NCBI GenBank assembly: GCA_021014325.1
Contig: CM037463.1
Location: 5,570,501-5,634,500, forward strand
DNA: 64,000 bases
Direction of reading: 5' to 3'
From: Plazaster borealis
Lineage: Eukaryota > Echinodermata > Asteroidea > Forcipulatida > Labidiasteridae
Part shown: piece by piece, positions 31,080 to 40,874 of the stretch
How positions within the stretch are numbered: position 1 is the stretch's first letter
How the letters are laid out: each line of letters starts with the position of its first letter
Notes under the pieces: generated by a model
The model's input: the letters and a program-made list of their open reading frames with translations, nothing else
What the model was told of the DNA's origin: nothing
Database searches by the model: none
Made by a program: the position numbers and the translations under genes

Positions 31080-31408
31080 GAGGCCTGATGATGCTTGGTC
31101 GAGTAAAGTCTGCCTCGAGCCAATAGGGCCTATGGCTCATCAGGCCGGTGTTTATACCCGGTTTCCTTGGCATTAAACGACCTGAGAATATTTATATCCC
31201 CCTAGACAAGATACCAGTCCATCGCAGGTTACTCCCCAGCTCTCGCCGGTACCCGTTTGTACTCCTGGGTGGAGAGAAGCAATTATGATAAAGTGCCTTG
31301 CTCAAGGTCTCAAGTGTCATGACCGGGACTCGAACCCACACTCTGCTGACAACAGAAACACCAGAGATTGAGTCCGGCGGTTCTCTTAACCGCTCGGCCA
31401 CGACATGC
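31080..31408 (-). repeat. tRNA-derived SINE, near full length (about 330 bp)
   Basis: Minus-strand head has TGGCCGAGCGGTTAAG (A box), a long variable arm as in tRNA-Leu/Ser and GGTTCGAGTCC (B box, 31326-31336). The body includes GCCTTGCTCAAGGTCTCAAG.. and CGCAGGTTACTCCCCAGCTC (plus-strand text) and ends GGCCTGATGAGCC. The 109-codon frame at 30847-31176 overlaps its tail and is not a gene. Confidence 0.75.
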
Positions 31409-31534
31409 CAAATCTACTCAGAATGAATGAACCATACATATATTAATTACTGCAATTGTACATTTTCTGCAATGTACATTAGGTTACAAGCTTTGCTTCA
31501 ATTATCCCTCACTATCAACCAGTGCTGTTCACCT

Positions 31535-31652
31535 GGGCCCAATTTCATGGCTCTGCTTACCGCAGAATTCCGTACTTACGGAGCCCTCTAAAGCACATAA
31601 TTCCATGGAATGTGCAGAATTCCATGGTAAGCAGAGCCATGAAATTGGGCCC
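31535..31652. mobile_element. Foldback family E, near-perfect copy
   Basis: The outer 27 bp (GGGCCCAATTTCATGGCTCT-GCTTACC) are perfectly inverted at the right end. Centre GTACTTACGGAGCCCTCTAAAGC. 118 bp in total, no coding. Confidence 0.9.
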
Positions 31653-31993
31653 TGTACACTTTGACAAGTCCAAATAATTTTTTACTATATATAGCCTAAA
31701 TGCTTTTTTAAGCAATGTAAAGTAAACAAAAGTTTTAAATAGAGGAGGCTGCTAATTTTTGATTAGCCTGCCAGGCTACCTAAGAAGCAGCAACTACTGT
31801 ACAATTATATATGTATATCAACCTATAGGGCACTCTTGTTTTTTGTGTTTTTTTTTTTGGTTTTTTACTGTACTCTGTGTTATATAGAGACTAGCAAATT
31901 GAGACCTGGGTGGGTTGTACACTAAATTGCAGTACCATCTCTGAGCACATTTTCAGTATCCATACACACATTGTAATTGTGATTCTATTACAG

Positions 31994-32207
31994 CCCTCAC
32001 AGTCCCAATTCCTTCAATCCAATTGACAAAGTAAAGGATTCAGAAGGATTTGGGCCAGTCGGCTCGAAAGTTCATCACCGGGTCAGGCATTCCAATCTTC
32101 AGTTCAAACAATTTGGTGTGGAGTGCCTGTAGAAGAAGAGGAAATGGGAGGATTTGGGCCATCCACTCTAGCCAAAGTGCCTAGTCAGTCAGGGTTTTAA
32201 TCAGAAT
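31994..32207 (+). repeat. Dispersed repeat Q, copy 2
   Basis: AAGGATTCAGAAGGATTTGG, GGGTCAGGCATTCCAATCTT, TTGGTGTGGAGTG, AGGGTTTTAAT collinear with 15139-15372. Confidence 0.65.
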
Positions 32208-32399
32208 TCACACAATACAAATGAATGAATACTAATTTATTTTTATGGACTATAAATTTGAACTGGGCCTCAAAGGGACATTGGGCTGGGTTTACTTCCT
32301 CTCAGATTGAGGGTATTGGTTGCGTACACTGCATAAAGTAGTATACAACTCTTGAGCATTTTATATAATACATTGTGTATATTGATTGATTGATTGATT

Positions 32400-32475
32400 T
32401 TGGGTTGAACAAAGAAAAATTGACTAGAGTGGGATTTGAACCAACGACCTCCGGTTTAACGTGCCGGCGCTCATT
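32400..32475 (-). repeat. SINE fragment
   Basis: TTGGGTTGAACAAAGAAAAA..GGGATTTGAACCAACGACCT-CCGGTTTAACGTGCCGGCGCTC: the same SINE as at 24590-24745, cut in the anticodon arm. Confidence 0.75.
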
Positions 32476-32614
32476 GTGTACACATTGTGTATATTTACGT
32501 AATAAGCATATTGCTAATTATTATAATGTCAATTCCATGAAGCATATACATGTTCATGTAGGTGCTACATGTAAGGAGCGGAGCGTACATGGGCTAGGCT
32601 TTATGTTTTGTTTT

Positions 32615-32775
32615 TGAAGGGGCAGGGCACCAAGGCGTTTCTCCTTGGTAAAGGGCACCTCTATAAAAAAAATTGTAAATTTCTATTGGAAAATTTCAAG
32701 CCTGGGCATAAAGGCAATGACCAAGGGCATTGAGGTACTGTAATTGCCTCCAGTGCCTCCGTGAAGGATCAGGCC
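32615..32775 (-). mobile_element. Family F repeat, reverse orientation
   Basis: GGGCACCAAGGCGTTTCTCC..AAGGGCACCTCTAT..TTGTAAATTTCTATTGGAA..AGGCAATGACC..GGATCAGGCCTG mirrors 48756-48910. Confidence 0.7.
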
Positions 32776-32855
32776 TGATGGGCTCTTCATGTACACCGAA
32801 AGTATTGTAGACACTGTAATGTGTACACTGCACATGAACTTGCAAAGTAGTTTTA

Positions 32856-33164
32856 AGCCGGCCTCAGGTCGACCTACGATTTTCTTGCGCACGCATGATG
32901 TCCCAAATACTCACAGGTCGACTGCGATTGGTTCCCGACCGTCGGGATCACGTCGCACAAGTTGAAATTGTTCTACTCTTGCGACTGGTAATTTTTTCGA
33001 GCGGCGACTGTTTCCGATTGTCTTAAAATCATCGCAGTTACGCTCAGGTCGTAAATAATCACCGACTGCAAAGTTCCCGATGGTCTTAGCTCAGGCGCAG
33101 TGTGATCCTGAAAAGTCAGTCGCCGACTGTTTTTTGTTGACGCAAGGTCGACCTGAGGCCGGCT
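32856..33164. mobile_element. Harbinger-like MITE with TTA target duplication
   Basis: AGCCGGCCTCAGGTCGACCT and exact reverse complement at the right end, flanked by TTA (32853-32855, 33165-33167). The 309-bp GC-richer interior has repeated GTCG-CGACTG blocks in both orientations. 3-bp TTA/TWA target duplications are typical of PIF/Harbinger. Confidence 0.85.
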
Positions 33165-33167
33165 TTA

Positions 33168-34995
33168 GATGTGTATTGAACATGATTTATATTGCATAAT
33201 TGAAATTTGCGCAATATGAAACAATTAACATTAGTATCCTTTCAGCTTTCTTATTTAATGACTTGGGCTCCGTAATGATAGCCTTCTAAAGTTCTTATGT
33301 CCGCCTCCTCACACCGTTGTTAATTACATGCATCACACTCAATCTGCGGAACCACAGTTTGTGGGCTGGTTCGCCCGAGACAATCCCATGAATAAATTAT
33401 ATCAAAAGCTGTTAGCTGGGAATGGAAACGACTTACACGTATACATGTACATGTAGTATCCGTGGAAGTCTGAGGTAAATAAATCTTAATTTGCGATGGG
33501 ACTCCCAAGGGGGAGATTGAAGGTGGCTACATGTAAGTGAATAAAATAGTAGATTGCAAGGATAGGCCAATGGTATTCCTATATAACAGGAGGATCTAAG
33601 ATTACTTTTAACACGTTCTACTGCCACTGCTGACGGCATGCAATATACGGCACTGGCATGTATTTTACTCAAAATGACTTCTTGGCATGGAGCTGGATAC
33701 AGGGCACTAGACAATCCAGTTAAGAACAGACTTGTAACCAACTGAATGCAACTTCAGTGGACAATAATTGGTGCTCTTCTTGTATCCATTACACAAATGC
33801 TATACATGTACATGTAACAAACATTTGTAGTACGTGTACATGTATGTAATGGGTCTTGAACACCAAAAGGAATACTTTATAATATACAAAAGCTTCAATC
33901 CAAAGTCAACTGGTATTTTTAAAAGCTCTTGAAATATTACAAGTAAAGCTTCACTTAGTTATAAGGAAACTTAAACAAAGAAATTTACATGATTCAATTT
34001 GTTTTAAACAAGTTGTATCTCATGATCTCAATGCATTTCTTTTCGTCTTTTTTTGTATGCTGCAGTTTTAAAAAGTTTTACCTTACATGAACTGTACAGT
34101 AGGTCATGGAAAAAGTTAGTTTCACATACTTAATATTGAAAGTCTTTATTTTTGTGCTGTACCAAAGTATAGCCTTTTTGTTCTTCTTTCATTCAAACTG
34201 TTCACATTTTGGTTGGAGGGAAAAATAGTCTGCACACCTTTTCATAAAATAGGAGTCTGTGTATTGCTATGTATGGGTCCAGCGAACATTGAGAAGGTCA
34301 CTAGAGGTTTTATATCTATGCGTTTGGTTCTTTACAGAACTGTCTAAGTACATACTGTGCAAATCTGTCAGGCAATAAATCATGAAGAAACTTTGATTAT
34401 TGTGCATGATCATGAGTTGTTCTTAACGAGGGACCACCACTTGTAAATATTGACAGAACAGATGCGCCGTAAAACATCCAGGCACATAAATACACTGTAA
34501 ATATTGTATATTGAAGAAGTCACTCAAATTCTCAGTGTGTATTATATATACAATGCTGGAACCACCATGCAGTATTCATCACACACGATGACTCACTACG
34601 GTACAAGGTATAAAGTGCACACTGCCATCATTGTTGCATGGCGTAGTGTATTTCAGTATAGTATCGCCAATGAAGATATTTATGTAATTCACGCATCAAT
34701 TTAACTGTGTACACAATGAATTTGGAGGTCATACGGCATTGTTGTCCATTTGATTCGTTTTGTGATACTGATAACAAACGGTAGGCCTTCGTGGAGGGCA
34801 AAGGTTGGCTGTTTAAATTTGCTCAAACCATGAATTGAATAATGGGATTAAATGAGAAATGAAGAAAGAGTTTACTATACAGTTTACAGTCGAACAGGCT
34901 TAACAGTAACACACACACACAAAAAGAGAGGGAAAACAAGAATGAATAGAATCCCCTCTGCATTAAGAAAAACATATTTTGTTGATTTTACGAGT
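33168..34995. other. No gene seen
   Basis: AT-rich with TACATGTACATGTA-type runs (33440-33455, 33805-33815). No repeat family or domain recognised. Confidence 0.45.
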
Positions 34996-35105
34996 CTTTG
35001 TGTGTGTGTAGAAAATTCTTGTTAAAATTAAGCGAGTAGGTTGATTTCAGCTTTGTGTGTGTGTAGAAAATTCTTGTTAAAATTAAGCGAGTAGTCGGAT
35101 TTCAG
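34996..35105. repeat. Tandem duplication, 55-bp unit x2
   Basis: CTTTGTGTGTGTGTAGAAAA-TTCTTGTTAAAATTAAGCG.. twice, nearly identical. Confidence 0.9.
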
Positions 35106-35259
35106 CTCTATGTAATGAAATGGGAACCCCCCTTTTAAAAAGTGTGGGTTTATCCAAGGTTGATTGTTAAAATGTTATTTTGGTTAAAGCACGCAGCCAA
35201 CATTTGGTAATTTGTCAAAGACCAGTATCCACACTTTGTGTTAAATGCATGTACCTAAC

Positions 35260-35559
35260 CAGGGTTCTCCCCAGGATTTTTCAAAACTGGGGGGCAGTCT
35301 GGACCTAAATATTTTGATGTTTGGCCGAAGCACGCTGAATTGAAACAAGGTCTTCAGAATGTTTTCTACTTCGTGTTTATCTTGTTTTTAAAAGCCCTAC
35401 TGTGCAATCTGTAGTATTCTATTGGTTTTCTCCTGATGATTAAAAAGAAATATATATAAAATTATTAGTAGTATTTTTTGGGCGAATCGGCCGAAATGTG
35501 CGTGTATTCGGCCCGCAATTCACATGGGCCCGATAAACATTATGAATTAACAAACCCTG
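35260..35559. mobile_element. CAGGG-ended hAT-like MITE, family J copy 2 (reverse)
   Basis: CAGGGTTCTCCCCAGGATTT..ATTGAAACAAGGTCTTC..GTGTTTATCTTGTTTTTAAA-AGCCCTACTGTGCAAT..AAACCCTG is the reverse of copy 1 (5939-6288), without copy 1's inverted AAACCAAGATAAACAC segment. Confidence 0.75.
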
Positions 35560-36026
35560 TGAATGTTTTTAAGCTCAAACATCAGAGTCACGATAAAATA
35601 GTGAAAAACCCCATCGCTGTTTTGACTGTTTTCAGTAACTTCTGTTTTTGGACTATGTAGCATTTCAGGCAAAACTATTTCAAGAAAAGTTGTCCACCAT
35701 GATAATCATTATCAATGATAACCGATTGATTTTCAATCTTACCAATGTTGTGAATGCCCTTTTAAAAGCACTTGGAGGCAAGGGGTCTGTAGAACTTGGA
35801 TTTTGTGAAGCTCCCAGTTTTAAATCTATTTTTATTATTTTATTTATTGCTTTTATTTCTTGTTTGTCCTGGGGAAACATTTCAGTAAAACACTGTTTTT
35901 CAAGCGTGGCCAGCAATTGCAAACATTCATTAATATTTATATAACAAAAATCGAATGAAACAAACATATTAATACAATAATAAAAAATAGCTGTGTTAGT
36001 CTGAGGAAGATAAATAAAACAAGGAA
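35560..36026. other. No gene seen
   Basis: Overlapping open frames of 98 (plus) and 95 (minus) codons at 35648-35967; no motif recognised. Confidence 0.4.
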
Positions 36027-36099
36027 GGTAGTGGTAGCACTTAAAGACTAACTATTTTTTTTAAATGTAATTAGTTAGTCTTGAAGTGCTACCACTACC
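36027..36099. mobile_element. 73-bp foldback
   Basis: GGTAGTGGTAGCACTTAAAG-ACTAACTA mirrored by TTAGTTAGTCTTGAAGTGCT-ACCACTACC, one bulge or mismatch; T-rich loop. Confidence 0.85.
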
Positions 36100-36618
36100 A
36101 AACATATTACAGTGATATAATATTTTTAAAATTGAGTAGAAAGTTAGGCAAGGTTATCGATACACACAGTAAACCAGTTCATTCAAAATACATGTAGTGA
36201 ACCAATCAAGCAGATGGAACAAGTTCGGGGAGATGCTGTAACTTTCAGCTAAGATATCAAACTTTTAAATTAACAAACCCAATGGACAAATGTGCAGCCT
36301 GTGTGTTTAAATTGATCTTTCCCTGAATTGCAGATTTGCAAACCTTGGGAACATTTCAGATAATCTTAACCAGTACATGACATTGATTTGTATTGATCTA
36401 AAAATCACCACTTGGCACAAGCCCAGTCTACCAATGGTTGCACTCGTGGAATGTAACAAATTGTATTATTGTTCAGAGGTCAACTGTACCATGTAGGTTC
36501 TTCCAAAGTGTAATGTTATTGTGCAATCGGTTTCAAAACGTGAATGGAAAATAAATTATTCCTATACAATGTGTAGTACAAGGGTTTGCGATTCAAAGTA
36601 ATGTTGCACAGTACACAA

Positions 36619-36642
36619 CATGTACATGTACATGTACATGTA
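36619..36642. repeat. (ACATGT)n microsatellite
   Basis: ACATGTACATGTACATGTAC run; similar short runs recur across the window (for example 63250-63271). Confidence 0.85.
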
Positions 36643-36720
36643 AATAGATTTGCTTTTAAAACCTTTCCATTGTCCTGGGCCCAATGTCATAGATCTTCAT
36701 CAGCAGAAACTACGCTTAGG

Positions 36721-36930
36721 CAGGGTCACAGATTGGTTACTCAAAAATTAATGACCTTAAAAAACTTACTTGGTGAGAAGTGCACAGCTGTTGGTAGTAT
36801 TTATAATCTATTTTGAGATAGGATTCTCTTTGAAGTAATATGTTTGGGTAATTTTTCACCCAAAAAACTTTTGAATCTGAGAAAGATTCATACAATGTAT
36901 GAAATGTTTCTCAGATTTCGCAATGGCGGC
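36721..36930. mobile_element. MITE superfamily B-like, left half
   Basis: AAAAACTTACTTGGTGAGAA..CACAGCTGTTGGTAGTATTT..TTGAATCTGAGAAAGATTC..GTTTCTCAGATT: left arm and central hairpin only. Confidence 0.6.
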
Positions 36931-37077
36931 TGCAAGAGATGCGGTTGGTACCCGCTGTCACCTCGCTATTACGAGGATGGATTCAACGTTCTTGTGAAAA
37001 TACTGTGATAGTTTTTTGCTGTTTTGCAATGGTATTGTACACTGCCAATTTACATAGTACGTACATAATATACATGT

Positions 37078-37255
37078 TCCAGGCCTGAAACTGCACAGAG
37101 GCCACAGATGCCATGGCCTCTGTTGCCCCTGGTATTGGCCTTGGTGCTCCTTCAAAAGTTTCCCATAGACTTTAAGATTTTGCAATGGAAGTGCCCTTTA
37201 GATGTTAAAAAACAAAAATGGCCTTGCCCAAAGATGAAATTTCTTGCCTGATGTT
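37078..37255 (+). mobile_element. Family F repeat
   Basis: CCAGGCCTGAAACTGCACAG..CTTGGTGCTCCTTCAAAAGT-TTCCCATAGACTTTAAG..GGCCTTGCCC..GATGAAATTTCTTGCCTG. Confidence 0.75.
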
Positions 37256-38289
37256 CTTGTTTACAAGTACATGGACATACAGTATGTAAATGGATACGAG
37301 AATTGAGAGTCAAATACCCTGCTCATGGACATGTACCTGGCAATGATCTGTGTTCATTTACTTCTAAACTTCTGAGATATAGAACAAAAACATGCAGAGA
37401 GCCTTTTGAACGGAGTATGCATCTAGCGAAAGCACTTGAACAAGTCCCCCGCAGCATACAGTGAGATGTGCGACACTCGGCAGCAAAGTAATTCTGACCC
37501 AAGACGATTGCAAGCGCCATTGTAAATATGCAGCTAATTAAAGTAAAGCAAACATATTTCATAAAGAAGATTAACGTCACAGATTTCTGCCAACATTCTC
37601 CGTGTTTTTCTTTAGCGCAGCGTTCCCCGCACCCCCCGAGTCTGTCTGTAAAATAATGACCACAAAAATGAGTGCGTCAAAAAGCCATTATTCATGTTGT
37701 AACACCTGCGACTGGATAGCCGGACGAACTCTCCTCCTCGCATGGCAGAGAGATACAGAGCTTCATGCTTGCCTGCTGTTTTTCCCCGTCGTTCCCAAGG
37801 CTCGTAATTTGTTGGGGACACGGGAAGGCTTCGGGGAATAAGGGAAATTGGAAGATATGATCGGCTAGCAGGCCATAGGCATTCAGTTAGAATTGCTAGA
37901 TCAATAATCTGTACGCATTCTTACTGATCATGTACACATGGCCTAATGCGCTTTAATTTGGATGCTGACTGCACACTATGTAAAGTATGTTTGCTACTCA
38001 GTGGGTACATGCAATTATGTAAACTGTAACACTGCACACTGCATTCTCATTAACATGCCAAACATGTCCTACATTATTAGCTAAACTAGCAAAATAAAAG
38101 TAATAAACAAAATTCAAAAATTAAATTTGTTTATGATTTTATTTCATCTATTAGTCTCACTGCCTTCACACATTATAGTACAAAAAGTGATGTAACTTTG
38201 CTGAAATTCCATTTAATTTACATGATGTAATTTCATGTACCAGGGCTTGAATTTCACAAAACAATTTATCCAGTAAACCACAATTCTTG
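37256..38289. other. No gene seen
   Basis: Unique sequence; a GC-richer patch near 37600-37840 contains short frames in both strands without recognisable domains. Confidence 0.4.
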
Positions 38290-38492
38290 CAGGGCTCAGA
38301 AATTTTACTTCTCCCATAAATATTTGATATTTATAATTTTCTTCTCTTTAAATATTTGCTGAAGTTTTAGAAGGCGGTTTGGAAAAACACACTAGACTGC
38401 AGGACTTGTTCAGCTGGCCCAAGACTGAAATTGCAACGTGTACCAGACTCTGGCCAAGTGGTCCGATGGTCCAGTGTGCATTTCGAGCCCTA
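38290..38492. mobile_element. CAGGGCTC-ended hAT-like MITE
   Basis: CAGGGCTCAGAAATTTTACT at the left and CAGTGTGCATTTCGAGCCCT at the right. ACTAGACTGCAGGACTTGTT inside recurs near 43818. Confidence 0.55.
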
Positions 38493-38774
38493 GGCTCAAT
38501 ATCACAAAGAGCTAAGACTGATCTTAAATATCCAAATCAATCTTATTGCTAAGCAAAGTGTGATGTCACAATACAAATCACCGTGGTAATACTGACAGCT
38601 CAAAAGATGAATCTTAGTGTTTTGTGTTTACATACAGACAGATTGAGGAAGGATGTGAGAAGTGGTCTGCTTTGTCACGTTCATCTTTAAAAGAAAACAT
38701 TTTTTTAATTTTGTAAAAGGTACATCATATTCTCTGATAGTTAATTTAAGCTTTGCAGTTTAATCACTGTAATC

Positions 38775-38976
38775 TCTGTAATTTCATAGTAGCTGCTTAA
38801 GCGCAAAAAGATGCTCAGCACAACAAAATTATGCTTACCAGAATAAGGTTACCAGCCAAACTGCCATGTCACATGTACCATTTGTCAATTTGTGACTGGT
38901 ATCCTGCTCATAAGCAGAAAATTGTTCAGCAGTAATTTCTGCTTTTAAAAGCAGCTGTATGAAATTTGGTCCTGTA
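38775..38976. mobile_element. Foldback family D copy
   Basis: GTAGCTGCTTAAGCGC..TTATGCTTACCAGAATAAGG-TTACCAGCCAAACTGCCATG..AAGCAGCTGTATGAAATTTGG. Confidence 0.8.
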
Positions 38977-39888
38977 CAATAATAAACCAGCATACTGTGT
39001 ACTGTAATTAAATTTGATTTTCAGCCCTCGAGGGTCCATACCTGTGCATTTCTTAATTGTTATGAAGTTTTATTGGATACTTCGACCCTGTTAAGTTAAA
39101 AGAGAGGGCACCCTTCAACCTGACAGTCAGAGATGCCCACAGGAGGTTTGTTTCATTCTCACAATATGACGCATATTAGTGTACATGTACGTGTACGCAG
39201 TGGGTACACTAGTAGAATTAGTCATGCTTGCTCTATACAATTGCAAATGTCTGCATCTCATCCAGTGAAAGTGAAGGCTGCCCTCTACAAGTACATATGG
39301 AATGATACTGCACACACGTACTGTGTTTTATGTACCATGGGGGGGGGGGGGTTAATAGAGTAGTGTATGTATGTATGTACATGTAGTCTTATCTTCTGTC
39401 ATACATTGTACATTATGAATGTCAAACATACATTTTAATGTACACATTTATTAATACAGTATTGAGTAGTATTTGTGTACTGTGTTCACATGATTTGACT
39501 TTGTACACTGTTCAGTTAGGTTTACATAAAACATTGATGTTACACCCCTGGGGTCCTGGGGACATTCTACGTGTTTGAGATTTTCTCCCCTGAGAAAATT
39601 ACTGATTGTCAGACACGAATAGCATACGATTTGGCATGCCACTGTGTACAGTGTACACGTACACAAAAGTTTACAATTTACATCGGATAACTGGTGGGGA
39701 ATGTTAAAAATGACTTTTAAAAAAATTGACGAGCATTAGGGCCTAATTTTCTCTGTGAAACTTTTAGTTTAAATTACATGTATGCTTAGTTTTTATTACA
39801 TGTACTGCTGTAGGGCTCTGCATTACATGTAGCATGCCTAAAAGTCAGATAAAATCTAACATGTTTAAATTAGAGCACTGGCATGTTA
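38977..39888. other. No gene seen
   Basis: G-run at 39341-39351 and many GTACA/TGTAC palindromic words. No feature recognised. Confidence 0.45.
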
Positions 39889-39995
39889 ATCCAGAGGTCG
39901 CAGGTTCAAGTCCCGCTCCAGTCAATTTTTCTTTGTTCAACCCTAAATTATTTGAAAATTTACCCGGTCAGTTTCCCTTGTGGTTTATTAATCTG
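39889..39995 (+). repeat. tRNA-derived SINE, truncated
   Basis: AGAGGTCGCAGGTTCAAGTC (B box 39903-39913), CAATTTTTCTTTGTTCAACC.., CAGTTTCCCTTGTGGTTTAT: B box to 3' end of the SINE seen at 24590-24745. Confidence 0.75.
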
Positions 39996-40490
39996 GCGTT
40001 CAAATCCTAGTACAAAATGTAAACAAGCAGCTGCCATTTGGAAGGCTGTGTGGTGCATGCAATGCGGTGTGATTCTCTCAAAGTGAGATGCACATTATGT
40101 GGTACACTGTGTTTGTAAAAACACGTGGGTGTTGTTGATAGACAGCTGCTATGGTAGGCGGGGCTCAGCCCAAAATCCAATGTACAACAGGCATTGAGCA
40201 TGCATGGTTTTTAAGTTTGCGCATAGTCTGTGCGTCTGTTGTGCTGTGAGCGTAATGCGTTGTGCATCATGCGTAAAAATGAAAACGTTACTTAATAATG
40301 GCAATGATCGTGTACATATCACAATTTAAAAATTTTACAAAAATTACAAAATTGATTTATAATCACTTTTCTCTGATTTGGGAAGCCAGAGAAAACTTGG
40401 ATTTCTTTGTGGAAGTCAGTTTGATGAACATTACCTTCTGGACCACACCAGAGTGCTCAGGCACGTGTAAAGTACGCATGTCTTCTTGTT

Positions 40491-40874
40491 GGCGTGTCAT
40501 GGCCAAGTGGTCAAGCACATCAGACGCAAGCTTACTGGTGTTTCTGATCAGAAGAGTGATAGGTTCAAGTCCTGGTCTTGACACTTGTGTCCTTAAGTGA
40601 GACACTTTTAACCATTATTGCTTCGTCCTTCTGATGGGACGTTAAGCTGTATGTCCCATGTGTTGTGTAATGCACGTAAAAGAACCCAGTTACACTAATC
40701 GCTAAGAGAAGGGGTTTGCCGCTGTGTTTCTGGCAGTGGCTGCTGAATGTGCTTTATGTACACAAATGGGTCTCATAATTCAAAAAACTGTCTTAAATAA
40801 ACCAATAATTTAAGCGCTTTGAGACGCCCGTAGATTAAGCGCTAAATAAAAGTAGTTATTAATATTATTATTGC
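40491..40874 (+). repeat. tRNA-derived SINE, full length with (ATT)n tail
   Basis: Head GTGTCATGGCCAAGTGGTCA (A box), long variable region, GGTTCAAGTCC (B box 40562-40572); body GATGGGACGTTAAGC.., TGTTGTGTAATGCACGTAAA-AGAACCC, GAGAAGGGGTTTGCC; tail AAGCGCTTTGAGACGCCCGT..CGCTAAATAAA..(ATT)n. About 385 bp, the best SINE copy here. Confidence 0.85.

Noticed and set aside
30847..31176. 109-codon frame as a gene
   Set aside because: Overlaps a SINE tail and shows no recognised domain.
31315..31408. tRNA-Leu-like gene
   Set aside because: Part of a longer repeated body shared in outline with other SINEs; the acceptor is not paired and the flank is conserved.
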